DNA from: Eurosta solidaginis
Taxonomy: Eukaryota > Arthropoda > Insecta > Diptera > Tephritidae
NCBI RefSeq assembly: GCF_040869045.1
Contig: NC_090319.1
Coordinates: 266,616,897 to 266,680,896, forward strand
Length of the DNA stretch: 64,000 nucleotides
Direction of reading: 5' to 3'
Shown: piece by piece, positions 1-11,011 of the stretch
Numbering within the stretch: the first letter of the stretch is position 1
Layout of the letters: each line of letters starts with the position of its first letter
The notes under the pieces: generated by a model
Database searches by the model: none
Seen by the model: the letters and a program-made list of their open reading frames with translations, nothing else
Told to the model about the DNA's origin: nothing
Made by a program: the position numbers and the translations under genes

Positions 1-2
1 GC

Positions 3-467
3 TTGAACAAAGTTGTAGGTGGAGTTTTGCTTGCGGTACATTCTTCTGTACCTTCAGCTAGGGTTGATTCACCCGTTACCGATTCTACGGAATTCAAATG
101 CATTAGAATCAAGCTCGCAATGTGTTGTGTCTATATTGCAATCTGCTATATCCCACATTCTTCAGATCCTTCTGTGTATATGGATCATATCTCCCTGCTG
201 AAAATTGTTAATCCAATATTAAAGCCCATTGATTCGATGATAGTCCTGGGAGACTTTAATCTCCCGCATATGTTATGGACCATATCTGACGATGATATTG
301 TACCTATTTCTTCAAAGCTGTCCAACAACGCATTTTTATCCGAAATGACTAATCTTTGGCTTAAGCAGATAAATATAATTCCTAATATGTGCGGGAGGAC
401 CCTTGATTTGGTATTTGTTGACGATACAAAAACACAAAATGTACTCTTAGCCGAGGTGAACCTCTAA
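3..467 (+). pseudogene. Endonuclease-domain fragment of the Jockey/CR1-group element
   Basis: The open frame enters from the window edge with no credible start codon. It reads VGGVLLAVHSS at its start, typical of the middle of an apurinic-like endonuclease (EEP fold). VLGDFNLPHMLW follows near residues 80-91, where the Asp and Asn of GDFN are active-site residues in the family. It then reads LDLVFV near the end, where the family usually has the SxxDLV-like strand. The frame is lost at 467 and the coding sense continues in other frames, so it is not functional. Confidence 0.75.
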
Positions 468-1779
468 CTGTACTTGAAGACATGGTAAGGGTTTCCTTCC
501 CTGGAAATAGCATACGAACTCGAAACATATTCTCTGAGTAGCGCTGCATCTAAATTCGACTCTAGTTTCAGATTTGAATTTGCGAAGGCTAATTTTGGAA
601 AACTTATTCAAACCTTATCTATAGTGGCTTGGCCCAAATACGGTGGAGATATTGAACAAAATGTTTCTGACTTTTATACCATCATTTACGGTATTTTGGA
701 AAAACACGTACCTAAGCGAAAACGTATGTCCACCGAACCAGTCCAAATATGGTTCACTAAAGAGCTGAGGTCCTTAAAAAGAGAAAATCGCGCTTCTTCA
801 AATTATTCAAAATGTCGGGCTCTCACTCCGACTACTTGCAGTACTCTATTTTGCGTCATAAATATTTTGAATTAAACAAAAAGTGCTATAATACAAACAT
901 CTTCAAGATGGAAAGGAAAATAACTAGCAATCCGAAAGCCTTCTATGGTTTCGTGAACTCTAAACGAAGGGTTAAAGGGTTTCCGTCTGCTTTAAAATAC
1001 CAGGAAGATTTGTCTAGCGACGACCAAGATATTGCTAATTTCTTTGCACAATTTTTCAATTACTCCGATAAACTTAACGCTTTTTCAAATGAATATCCAT
1101 TTCAACTTAACTCACTTAACACAGTTAATATTCCAGCAATATCTCCTCATGAAGGTTTTTCATATTTAACGTCTTTGAAGGAATCTTACAAGTACGGTCC
1201 TGATTTAATTCCCACTTGCTTTCTTAAAAAATGTGCTGAATACATTTATCAGCCCCTAACTGATTTATTCAACCTACCCCTAAAACGTGGAATTTTTCCT
1301 TCTGCTTGGAAGGTATCTTTTCTCATACCCCTACACTAAAGTGGCAGTAGGTCGTGTGTAGAAAACTATCGAGGAATTGCAAAGTTGTCGGCCATCCCAA
1401 AGTTGTTTGAAGCTATAGTTACCAACCAGCTAACTTTTTCCATTTCTACTTTGATTGTAGAACAGCAACATGGATTCTCTAAAGGCAAGTCTACCATTAC
1501 TAATCTAATTGAATTCACAACTCATGTTTCAAATGGATTTAGAGAGAATCTTCACATCGATGTTATTTATATCGATTTCAGTAAGGCATTTGACAAAGTA
1601 TCCCACTCCTTACTTATCTAAAAGCTTAATCGGCTTGGATTCCAGCCTGGTCTCACCCAGTGGATCTCGTCGTATCTCTGCGGTCGAACGCAAAAAGTTA
1701 TTTTTAAAAATACTCTTTCTAATGTCATTGATGTTCCCTCTGGCGTCCCACAGGGCAATCATTTGGTCCAATTCTGTTC

Positions 1780-2661
1780 TTGTTATTTATTAATGATATT
1801 TGTACCACAATAAAATATTCCAAAGTCCTAAGGTATGCCGATGATGTAAAACTTTTTAGGTCGTACGCGTCTATCGAAGAACGCCCCTTGCTTCAAGTGG
1901 ATTTAAACTGCTTAGTTACCTGGTGCAACATGAACTCAATGCCGCTTAACCTCAATAAATGTAAATTCATGTCCCTCTCTCGGAGATCTTTGCCAGCAGC
2001 CTCTTATGTAATTAATAATTTTTGTCTTTTATCAGTAAACTATTTTGTGGCTTTGGGAGTCACGATAGATACTAAACTCGGTCTCAACCTTCATGTTAAG
2101 GGTACTGTGAATAAGGCTAGAAGTGTTCTTTCATTCGCGAAACGGTGGTCCAAGGAATTTAGTGACCCTTATGTAACTAAAGCACTTTTCACCACTTTAG
2201 TTAGACCAATATTAGAATACGGATCAATAGTCTGGAATCCTAAATACCGAGTTCATGTAAATAGACTTGAATCAGTACAAAAGCAATTTTCACTTTTCTC
2301 TTTAAGAAATTTTCAGTGGGACTCTGCGTATAATCTTCCCCCTTATACTAGTCGGTTGAAGCTTATCAATCTTCCAGCTCTTGCAAGTCGTAGAGAAATG
2401 CTAGGCGTAATATTTATGGCTAAACTACTGAATGAATTGATTTCTAGCCCAATTCTCTTAAACGAAGTAAACTTTAACGTCCCGTCACGAGTGACAAGAC
2501 ATTACAAACCTCTTCTTTTGAGGCAGTGTAGAACTAATTTCGAATTAAATGAACTTTTTCGGTGTTTGTGTTATGATTTCAACACTCATTCTAGTTCATT
2601 TGATATAACGGATTCAATTTTTACCATAAAGAAAACTGTCCTATCCTACCTTAACTCGTAA
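1780..2661 (+). pseudogene. Reverse transcriptase C-terminal half, 293-codon open frame
   Basis: This is the longest intact piece of the first retrotransposon. It starts at FINDIC, just before the catalytic RYADDVKLF (residues 19-27). It continues through the thumb region (LNLNKCKFMSLSR, ALGVTIDTKLGLNLH, LVRPILEYGSIVWNP) and ends at a TAA at 2661. LEYGSIVWNP is characteristic of Jockey/CR1-like elements. No RNase H follows. The upstream sequence (near 1740-1780) has the SGVPQG motif in another frame, so a frameshift separates the fingers from the palm active site. Confidence 0.8.
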
Positions 2662-2690
2662 CAAAAATAAATAAATAAAATAAAAATTTA

Positions 2691-2914
2691 CATACTAAAA
2701 AGTTCACTTACTTAACAATGTTGTATATGCATAATTTCTAACTGTTATTTATAATACTCAGCTGATGATTTTTATTCTGTAGCTGAGCAGTTTTAGATCT
2801 CAACGCTTAACAAACCTCCGCCTATCAACAACTCGGCAAAAGCAAAAACAAATCCGCGCGTCATGTGGATGCGCCCCTCGCGTCGGTTGGGCGGGCTTTG
2901 GAGGGTATTAATCC
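2691..2914. other. Gap between Jockey-like tail and THR copy
   Basis: No open frame or repeat was recognised here. A short GC-rich stretch near 2850-2910 contrasts with the AT-rich flanks but matches nothing I know. Confidence 0.4.
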
Positions 2915-4068
2915 GTTGGGTTTATTATTATACGTGTGCTAAATAAAAATTAGCTAAATCGGATGACGAACACGCCCACTTTAAAAAAAAAAATTTTTAA
3001 GTCAAATTTTAACAAAAAATTTAATATCTTTACAGTATATAAGTAAATTATGTCAACATTCAACTCCAGTAGTGATATGGTGCAATAAAATACAAAAATA
3101 AAAGAAAATTTCAAAATGGGCGTGGCTACGCCCTTTTTCATTTAATTCGTCTAGAATACTTTTAATGCCATAAGTCGAACAAGAATTTACCAATCCTTGT
3201 GAAATTTGCTAGGGACATATACTATATGACGATAACTTTTTTCTGTGAAAATGGGCGAAATCGGTTTAAGCTACGCCCAGTTTTTATACACAGTCGACTT
3301 TTTGTCCTTCCGCTCGGCCGTTAACACGATAACTTCAGCAAAAATCGATATATCTTTACTAAACTTAGTTCACGTACTTATCTGAACTCACTTTATCTTG
3401 GTATAAAAATGGCCGATGACCACGCCCACTTTTCCGATATCGAAAATTACGAAAAATGAAAAAAATTCCATAATTCTATACCAAATATAAAACATGGTAA
3501 TTGGATTCGTTTGTAGACGCAAAATATAACTTTAGAAAAAACTTTGTGAAATGAAATGAAACACCTACCATATTAAGTAGAATAAAGTGAAAAAGTTCTG
3601 CAGGGAGAAATCAAAAGCCAATGGAATCTTGGCCGGAATACTGTTCGTGGTATTATATATATAAATAAATTAGCGGTTTCCCGACAGATGAAGTTCTGGG
3701 TCACCCTGTTCCACATTTTGGTCGATATCTTGAAAACGCCTTCACATATACAACTAAGGGCCACTCCCTTTTAAAACCCTCATTAACACCTTTCATTTGA
3801 TTCCCATATCGTGCAAGCACATTCTAGAGTGACCTCTGGTCCACCTTTATGGCGATATCCCGAAATGGCGTCCACCTATAGAACTGAGGCCCACTCTCTT
3901 TTAAAATACTCTTTAATACATTCCATGTGAAACCCATGTCGTACAAACACATTCCAGGTTTACCCTAGGTTCATTTTACTAAATGGTGATTTTCCCTTAT
4001 TTTGTATCCGAAGCTTTCAGCTGAGTATGTAATGTTCGGTTACACCCGAACTTAGCCTTCCTTACTTG
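2915..4068 (+). mobile_element. THR subfamily A element, 5'-truncated
   Basis: Non-coding repeat that matches the complete copy at 8184-11011 from about its position 8715 onward. It carries the CACGCCCACTTT and GGGCGTGGC blocks, the block CCGTTAACACGATAACTT, and the TCGAAAATTACGAAAAATG block. It has only one to two units of the 130-bp satellite. It ends with CAGCTGAGTATG, then the hairpin GTTCGGTTACACCCGAAC, then CTTACTTG. The 5' third, including the start hairpin, is missing. The short open frames in it are not genes. Confidence 0.85.
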
Positions 4069-4256
4069 TTTTACGTCCATCTCAATTAAAACTGTGAGAA
4101 CTTTTGTTCGGTGTGAAAATATGATCACAAATTTGCCAATATTTTATTGAAGTTCGAATTGTATGGATTACTTTCTTTCTTTCTATTCTTGTTTAAATGG
4201 ATCAGTTGTTAAAACTAGTGGTTGTCCCGCGATTAAATAAACAAAGTCCATTGCTT
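4069..4256. other. Unassigned AT-rich spacer
   Basis: Nothing recognised between the THR 3' end and the pyrimidine tract. Confidence 0.4.
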
Positions 4257-4566
4257 CCTTTTTATACCTTTCCTTTCACCCTCTTTCCTTTTCCGTACTT
4301 TCCCTTCCTGTTCTTTTGTTTACTTTCTTTATTTTCTTTACTTTTCTTTTCTTTTATTTTCTTTTCTTTTCTTTTCTTTTCTTTTCTTTCCTTTTCTTTT
4401 CTTTTCTTTTCTTTTCTTTTCTTTTCTTTTCTCTTTTTTTTCTTTTCTCTTCTTTGCTTTTCTTTTCTTTTCTTTTATTTTCTTTTTTTCTTTTCTTTTC
4501 TTTCTTTTCTTTTCTTTCCTTACCTTTCCTTTCCTTTCCTTTCCTTTCCTATTCTTTTCTTTCCTC
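4257..4566. repeat. (TTTTC)n polypyrimidine tract, about 310 bp
   Basis: Almost pure C/T on the plus strand, dominated by CTTTT pentamers with scattered interruptions and shading into CCTTT near 4515-4550. Long open frames across it (Phe/Ser/Leu only) are artefacts of composition. Such a tract can form triplex (H-) DNA, which is inference. Confidence 0.95.
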
Positions 4567-4569
4567 TAT

Positions 4570-4930
4570 CATAAACCGATAACACGTCGGTTTCTCTTCG
4601 ATAACAATTTCATTGATAAGAAGCCAATTTTTCCGATAGCTTTTAAATGATTCAAAAATAGTTCCGAAATAAGCCCACAACAATTTCTAACAAAATCCCG
4701 AAATTATCTCGAAATATCTCTGGAATGATCCCATAATGATCTCAGAACTCTCCCGACATAATCCCAGAATAATCTGGAAAAGTTTCATTAACACTTCCGA
4801 ATATGATCTCGACGCTGACATAATTACAAAGAAAGTCTCGAAATGATCCCAAAATTAGCCCCAAACAGTCTTGTTATGATTTCAAAGCAGTTCTGGAAAT
4901 AGTCCCTGCATGAGCTCGAATATATAATAT
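4570..4930. repeat. Degenerate CGATAAC and TCCCGAAAT-type repeats
   Basis: Starts with CGATAAC-type units (about 4577-4620) and passes into a longer series of degenerate units resembling TCCCGAAATGATC (about 4640-4925). The period is around 14-20 bp with strong divergence. The same two motif families sit side by side again at 53280-54370. No coding signal. Confidence 0.6.
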
Positions 4931-5013
4931 CAGTGCGTACTATGATTAATAATTATTTGGAAAGCCTTGAAAAATAATTATTTGCAAAGCCTAATACTAA
5001 CATAATCCTCACC

Positions 5014-5945
5014 ATTAATTGGCGCTTAACCGTCTTATCGATTTTGACCGTTTCGTAACAAATCACGCCAACTATCCCTGTTTCGCGATAACTAATGCAA
5101 ATTTGGAGCACCAATGGAGGTCAAGTCTTCCTCCACCTACATCTCCCAACTCAGTGGAGGTCTCCCTCTTTTTCTGCTTTTAAACTGTGGTGTCGACTGA
5201 AATACTTTCTTAGCCGGAGCGTCTTCGTCCATTCGCAGAAAATGAAGCCTTTGGGGATTTATTCGCTGCGCTATCATCATATCTGCAAAACGTTCATAAA
5301 GCTCATCATTAAACCTTTTTCAATACTCATAGTAGGCTTCACGGACAAGACCATAAATCTTCCGAAGAACTTTTATCACGAGCACTCCAACATCCATCTC
5401 ATTTTCTTTCGACACCAACAGCCATCTCATCATCTTTTCGTCTATGATAAGTGACTTTTAAAGGCGTGATTTTCATTCGTCGAGATAGGACTTTACTTTT
5501 CAATTGCCTACTCAGCCCGAATAGGCTATTGTTGGCAAGATTTATTCTCCGTTTGATTTCTAAGCTGATATTGTTTTTGCCTTAAATGCTGGTTCCCAAA
5601 TAGACTAAGTTCTTCACATTTTCGAATTTATTTCCGTCAAAAAGGACGTGTCTACAAGGGCGTGTATGCGCCGGTTTTTTCTTGGATAACAGTAAGTATT
5701 TTTTGTCATCACTTACCGCAAACCCACTTCTTTTTGCTTCCGGAGAAGGCAAAATTCACAGGCCAATAATATCAATATCATCAGCATACGCCAGTAATTA
5801 TACGCTTCTTGCTTAGACAGCTCGGCAGGTATTTCATTGTAACCTGGCGCCTTGTTATATTTAGCCGGGCTTTTGGCACTCTCACTTCGTCGTAGTCGGA
5901 TGCCGGAGCGTGCTTTCCATCATCGGCGATTGAGTGGCGATTGCA
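5014..5945 (-). mobile_element. RTE-type non-LTR retrotransposon relic, antisense, internally deleted
   Basis: Read on the minus strand, this holds reverse transcriptase pieces. Near 5865-5820 it reads SPAKYNKAPGYNEIPAEL (RT motif KAPG..IPAEL). Near 5795-5765 it reads LAYADDIDIIG, the catalytic box in the form typical of RTE/BovB-like elements. The thumb and 3' coding region follow, then the 3' end with the complement of TTAATTGGCGCTTAACCG at 5014-5035. The sequence between the KAPG and YADD motifs is missing, so a large internal deletion occurred. Many stops; not functional. Clade assignment is from motif knowledge. Confidence 0.75.
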
Positions 5946-6990
5946 ATGAAGAGAAGTGGAAGAAAAGTAAAACCGAAAACAAAAGTCCCCAATTAATTTT
6001 TTCTTTCATTTAACTGTTAAAAAACTGACCTAAAGAGATACGAATTCAAAAGAAGCCACCTAACCATCAACAATCAATAATGCCTCAGGAAATTTTAAAT
6101 TAAAAACTAAACACAATGTTCACAAAAAATATTCGATAATAACTGTAACAAAATTGAAACATGAATCGCATACAAATTAATGCGTGGATGCACTAAAGAA
6201 GATGCACCAACAATAACAACAAAGACATGTTGATAATAAATTTTGAGTGAATAAATACCCAAGTTTATGATGCGCGATCAACGCCAAGATAGTGTTGACC
6301 ATGACGATGATAATAATGATGATTATGAATGAAAAACTCTCACTTTTGACCTTTACAATATTTGTACCAAGAAAAAGTAAAATTGTTTAAAAAATACAAA
6401 CAAATTTGTGTAGCTTCTGCATTGGCGAGCTGCATGCCACAACGATGTAGGCGGAATTAGTTTTTACGCGTCCTTTGAAAATAATTAATGTTGAATGTTG
6501 TAATAGTTTTTTTTTACTCGGTTTGTTTAAACAACACAAGCAACGATCGTTGCAGAGAAATTGATAGTAGCGTAAAGAAAATGTTTGAAGTGTTGAACGG
6601 GAGTAAATTTGTAAAAGGCGTAAAATTATTAGCAAAACGGACCACGATTTGGTAAATTTTTGGTTTTTGGTTAAAAATATATGGACTTTGGGATCAAAAG
6701 CAAAGTAGTAACGGAAAAAACTTAGGAATATCTTGGAAATTATTTAAGGACCTTTAAATCTTTGAAATATATTGACTAAGGGTTAAGCCACTTTATTTTG
6801 CTACGAAAATTACCCGTTTTGCTATTATAAACCTCAGGCTGTGTCTTCAGAATTTTACATAACCCGGTTGCGAATTACAAGAAAATGCGAACGAAAGAAA
6901 AAAACGAAAACAATCATCTTAAGCAATTTAAAGAACTTCGTTGCTTTTTGAAATGAGTTCAATGAATCTGGTTCCATAATGCAACCAGAT
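5946..6990. other. Intergenic AT-rich DNA, nothing recognised
   Basis: A GATGAT-rich patch lies near 6303-6330. No supported coding frame, repeat boundary or RNA gene. Confidence 0.4.
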
Positions 6991-6999
6991 CGGTATTGT

Positions 7000-7200
7000 A
7001 TCGGAATGTCTTAGCTGCTTCAGAACAGGGCAATTTCATGAAAACTTCCAAAAATTACGGGCTTAAAAAAATAGGTGATTCTGAATAAGTAATCGGTTCC
7101 TAAATAGTGAGTGGCTCAAAAAAAGTTAGTTTGAAATCGGTACCAGAAAGGAGTTTAAAAAAGTCATTGCTTCCTTAAAAAGCACGAGTTCCAATAAAAT
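7000..7200. repeat. Degenerate repeat, GGTTCC/AAAAAAGTAA type
   Basis: Loose units such as GATTCTGAATAAGTAATCGG, GGTTCCTAAATAGTGAGTGG and GTACCAGAAAGGAGTTT recur roughly every 18-22 bp. The motif resembles the clearer array at 11990-12565. Confidence 0.45.
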
Positions 7201-7500
7201 AATTTCACCATTTCATGTTTACTTCAGAATTTTCAATTAAACTTCAGAAAATAACAATTGAAGCTCAAAAATTTCAATTGTAATTTAGAAAACTACTTCA
7301 GAAAACTACAAGTGAAGTGCAAAGTTAAGAATTTTCAATTAAACTTCAATTATGCTTTTCTGAACTTCAATTGTGATTTTCTGAACATCAATTTTAATTT
7401 TCTGAATTACCAATATGAATTCTGAACTTCAGTTAAATTTTCTGAACTTAATTTTAACTTTCTGAATTTCATTTGTCACTTTCTGAAAAAATGTGTAATT
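7200..7500. repeat. Degenerate tandem repeat, TTTTCTGAACTTCAATTGTGA type
   Basis: About ten degenerate units of 20-25 bp. The first half is written on one strand (ACTTCAGAAAACTACAAGTG) and the second half on the other (TTTTCTGAACTTCAATTGTG), so the array is roughly palindromic about 7320. No coding sense. Confidence 0.65.
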
Positions 7501-7584
7501 TAAAATAAAATACCCAGCTTAAAAAAACCCATTTAAAATAATAACCAGTTCGTACAAGGAAACCGATTTCAAAAATTAATTGTC

Positions 7585-8180
7585 GGGTACCGCTAATTTA
7601 TTTATATATGTAATACCACGAACAGTGTTCCTGTCAATATTCCAAGGGCTTTTGATTTCGCCCTGCCGAACTTTTTCATTTTCTTCTACTTAATATGGTA
7701 GGTGTCACACCCATTTTACAAAGTTTCTTCTAAAGTTATATTTTGCGGCAATAAACCAATCCAATTACCATGTTTCATCCCTTTCTTCGTATTTGCTATA
7801 GAATTATGAAATTCTTTTTCATTTTTTGTAATTTTTTATACCAAGATAAAGTGAGTTCAGATAAGTACGTGAACTAAGTTTAGTACAGATATATCGATTT
7901 TTGGTCAAGTTATCGTGTTAACCGCCGAGCGGAAGGAAAGACGGTCGAATATGTATAAAAAGAGAGCGTCCCTTCAACCGATTGTGCCCATTTTTACGAA
8001 AACAGTTATCGTCAGTAATCTATGCCGGTACCAAATTTCAAAAGTATTCTAGACAAATTAAATGAAAAAGGGCGAAGCCGCGCACATTTTGAAATTTTCT
8101 TTTATGTTTGTATTTTGTTGCACCATATCATTACTGGCGTTGAATGTTGATACAATTTACTTATATACTGTAAAGATATT
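7585..8180 (-). mobile_element. THR subfamily A, left part of the split outer copy
   Basis: Reverse complement of about 8815-9493 of the intact copy. It runs from GTCGGGTACCGCTAATTTAT through the ACACCCATTTTACAAAG, CCGAGCGGAAGG and GGGCG.AGCC blocks to CTGTAAAGATATT at 8180, where the inserted copy starts. The matching remainder is found at 11012-11986. Together they are one element split by the insertion at 8184-11011. Its satellite portion and 3' hairpin are absent at the 7585 edge. Confidence 0.85.
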
Positions 8181-8183
8181 CAT

Positions 8184-11011
8184 TATACTCAGTTGAGCAG
8201 AGCTCACAGAGTATATTAAGTTTGATTGGATAACGGTTGGTTGTACATATATAAAAGAATCGAGATAGATATAGACTTCCATATATCAAAATAATCAGGA
8301 TCGAAAAAAAATTTGATTGAGCCATGTCCGTCCGTCCGTCCGTCCATCCGTTAACACGATAACTTGAGTAAATTTTCAGATATCTTGATGAAATTTGGTA
8401 TGTAGGTTCCTGAGCACTCATCTCAGATCGCTATTTAAAATGAACGATATCGGACTATAACCACGCCCACTTTATCGATATTGAAAATTTCGAAAAACCG
8501 AAAAAGTGCGATAATTCATTACAAAAGACCGATAAAGCGACGAAACTTGGTAGATGAGTTGAACTTATGACGCAAAATAGAAAATTAGTAAAATTTTGGA
8601 CAATGGGCGTGGCACCGCCCACTTTTAAAAGAAGGTAATTTAAAACTTTTGCAAGCTGTAATTTGGCATTCGTTGAAGATATAATGATGAAATTTGGCAG
8701 GAACATTACTCTTATTACTCTAAGTACGCTTAATAAAAATTAGCAAAATCGGAGAAGGACCACGCCCACTTTAAAAAAAAAAAATTTTTTTAAGTAAAAT
8801 TTTAACAAAAAATTTAATATCTTTACAGTATATAAGTAAATTATGTCAAGATTCAACTCCAGTAATGATATGGTGCAATAAAATACAAAAATAAAAGAAA
8901 ATTTAAAAATGGGCGTGGCTCCGCCCTTTTTCATTTAATTTGTCTAGGATACTTTTAACGCCATAAGTCGAACAAAAATTAACCAATCCTTTTGAAATTT
9001 GGTAGGGGCTTAGATTTTATGGCGATAACTGTTTTCTGTGAAAATGGGCGAAATCGGTTGATGTCACGCCCAGTTTTTATACACAGTCGTCCGTCTGTCC
9101 TTCCGCATGGCCCTTAACACGATAACTTGAGCAAAAATCGATATATCTTTACTAAACTCAGTTCACGTACTTATCTGAACTCACTTTATCTTGGTATGAA
9201 AAACGAACGAAATCCGACTATGACCACGCCCACTTTTTCGATATCGAAAATTACGAAAAATGAAAAAAAATGCCATAATTCTATACCAAATACGAAAAAA
9301 GGGGTGAAATATGTTAAGCTAATTGGATTGTTTTATTGACGCGAAATATAACTTTAGAAAAAACTTTATAAAATGGTTGTGACACCTACCATATTAAGTA
9401 GAAGAAAATGAAAAAGTTCTGCAGGGCGAAATAAAAAACCCTTAAAATCTTGGCAGGTATTACATATATAAATAAATTAGCGGTATCCAACAGATGATGT
9501 TCTGGGTCACCCTGGTCCACATTTTGGTCGCTATCTGGAAAACGCCTTCACATATACAACTACCACCACTCCCTTTTAAAACTCTCATTAATACCTTTAA
9601 TGTGATACCCATATCGTACAAACTCATTCTAGAGTCACCCCTGGTCCACCTTTATGGCGATATTTCGAAAAGGCGAACACCTATAGAACGAAGGCCCACT
9701 CCATTTTAAAAATACTCATTAACACCTTTCATTTGATACCCATATCGTACAAACAAAGTCTAGAGTCACCCCTGGTCCAGAAAGGCCCACTCCCTCTTAA
9801 AATACTCATTAACTCCTTTCGTTTGATACCCATATTGCACAAACGAATTCTAGAGTCACCCCTGGCCCACCTTTATGGCGATATCTCGAAACGGCGTCCA
9901 CCTATGGAACTAAGGATTACTCCCTTTTAAAATATTCATTAACACCTTTCATTTGATACCCATATCGTACAAACGCATTCTAGAGTCACACCTGGTCCAT
10001 CTTTATGGCGATATCTCGAAAAGGCGTCCACCTATAGAACTAAGGCCCACTCCCTCTTAAAATACGCATTAACTCCTTTCGTTTGATACCCATATTGCAC
10101 AAACGAATTCTAGAGTCACCCCTGGTCCACCTTTATGGCGATATCTCGAAAAGGGGTCCACCTATAGAACTAAGCCCCACGCCCTTTTAAAATAATCATT
10201 AACACCTTTCATTTGATACCCATATCATACAAACAAATTCTAAAGTCACCCCTGGTCCACCTATATGGCAATATCTCGAAAAGGCGAACACCTATAAAAC
10301 GAAGGCCCACTCCCTTTTAAAAATACTCATTAATACCTTTCATTTGATACCCATATCGTACAAACAAAGTCTAGAGTTACCCCTGGTCCACCTTTATTGC
10401 GATACCTCGAAATTGCGTCCACCTATAGAACTAAGGCCCACTCTCTCTTAAAATACTCATTAACTCCTTTCGTTTGATACCCATATTGCACAAACGAATT
10501 CTAGAGTCACCCCTGGCCCACCTTTATGGCGATATCTCGAAACGGCGTCCACCTATAGAACTAAGGCTCACTCCCTTTTAAAATACTCATTAACACCTTT
10601 CGTTTGATGCCCATATTGTGCAAACAAATTCTAGGGTCACCCCTGGTCCATCTTTACGGCGATATCTCGAAAAGGCGTCCATCTATAGAACTTAGGTCCA
10701 CGCCCTTTTAAAATACTCATTAATACCTTTCATTTGATACCCATATCGTACAAACGCATTCTAGAGTCAACCCTGATCCACCTTTATGGCTATATCCCTA
10801 AATGGCGTCCACCTATAGAACTATATAGACCTATAGAACCCTCATAAAATACTCTTTAATGCCTTTCATTTGATACACATGTCATACAAACACATTCCAG
10901 GGTTTCCCTCGGTTCATTTTCCTACATGGTTATTTTCCCTTATGTTGTCACCATAGCTCTCAACTGAGTATGTAATGTTCGGTTACAACCGAACTTAACC
11001 TTCCTTACTTG
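8184..11011 (+). mobile_element. THR subfamily A, complete copy (2.83 kb)
   Basis: Non-coding element whose ends are fixed by its insertion into another copy. The 5' end has TATACTC (8184-8190) pairing with GAGTATA (8209-8215), enclosing GAGC-AGA-GCTC. ATACTCAGTTGAG (8185-8197) is the exact reverse complement of CTCAACTGAGTAT at 10959-10971. The 3' hairpin GTTCGGTTACAACCGAAC follows (10977-10994), then CTTACTTG. The body has repeated modules with CACGCCCAC, GGGCGTGGC and GTTAACACGATAACTTGAG, each seen about twice, then the 130-bp satellite. No transposase or RT coding, so it is non-autonomous. The superfamily is not identifiable from sequence alone. Confidence 0.85.
9494..10900 (+). repeat. 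130-bp satellite array inside THR-A, about 10-11 units
   Basis: Unit starts marked by CATTAAYACCTTTCATTTGA occur at 9586, 9717, 9807, 9937, 10067, 10197, 10328, 10458, 10588 and 10718. The spacing is 130-131 bp, with one 90-bp unit. Each unit holds CCCCTGGTCCACCTTTATGG, GCGATATCTCGAAAAGGCG and GAACTAAGGCCCACTCCC. Other THR-A copies carry one to two units (2915-4068; 44697-45498), so the array length differs between copies. Confidence 0.95.

Larger units (their letters stand above)
1..2690 (+). mobile_element. Jockey/CR1-group non-LTR retrotransposon, 5' cut by window edge, broken
   Basis: A relic of a retrotransposon polyprotein with endonuclease then reverse transcriptase on the plus strand. 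It is broken by frameshifts near 465, 870 and 1340, a stop near 1620, and a shift near 1780. The endonuclease part (3-467) has the GDFNLPHMLW motif near 250. The reverse transcriptase pieces are at 812-1339, 1385-1621 and 1780-2661. They include QQHGFSKGKST, the catalytic block YIDFSKAFDKV near 1568-1600, and RYADDVKLF near 1830. The 3' end is AT-rich with AAATAAATAAA after the stop at 2661, consistent with a LINE tail. Any ORF1 lies outside the window. The clade is assigned from motif style only. Confidence 0.85.

Noticed and set aside
4197..4582. Long Phe/Leu/Ser open frames
   Set aside because: Produced by the (TTTTC)n tract; no start context, no domain, same in two frames.
9127..9930. Short frames with repeated PISYK and HLYGDISKR peptides
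   Set aside because: They are translation of the 130-bp satellite units and THR modules, with no continuous frame.
9480..10900. CRISPR-like array
   Set aside because: 130-bp direct units without short repeat and spacer structure, in a eukaryotic mobile element.
8184..11011. THR as a Helitron, because of the 3' hairpin
   Set aside because: No CTRR end directly after the hairpin and no TC start. The ends carry a matched inverted repeat, which Helitrons lack. Left unclassified.
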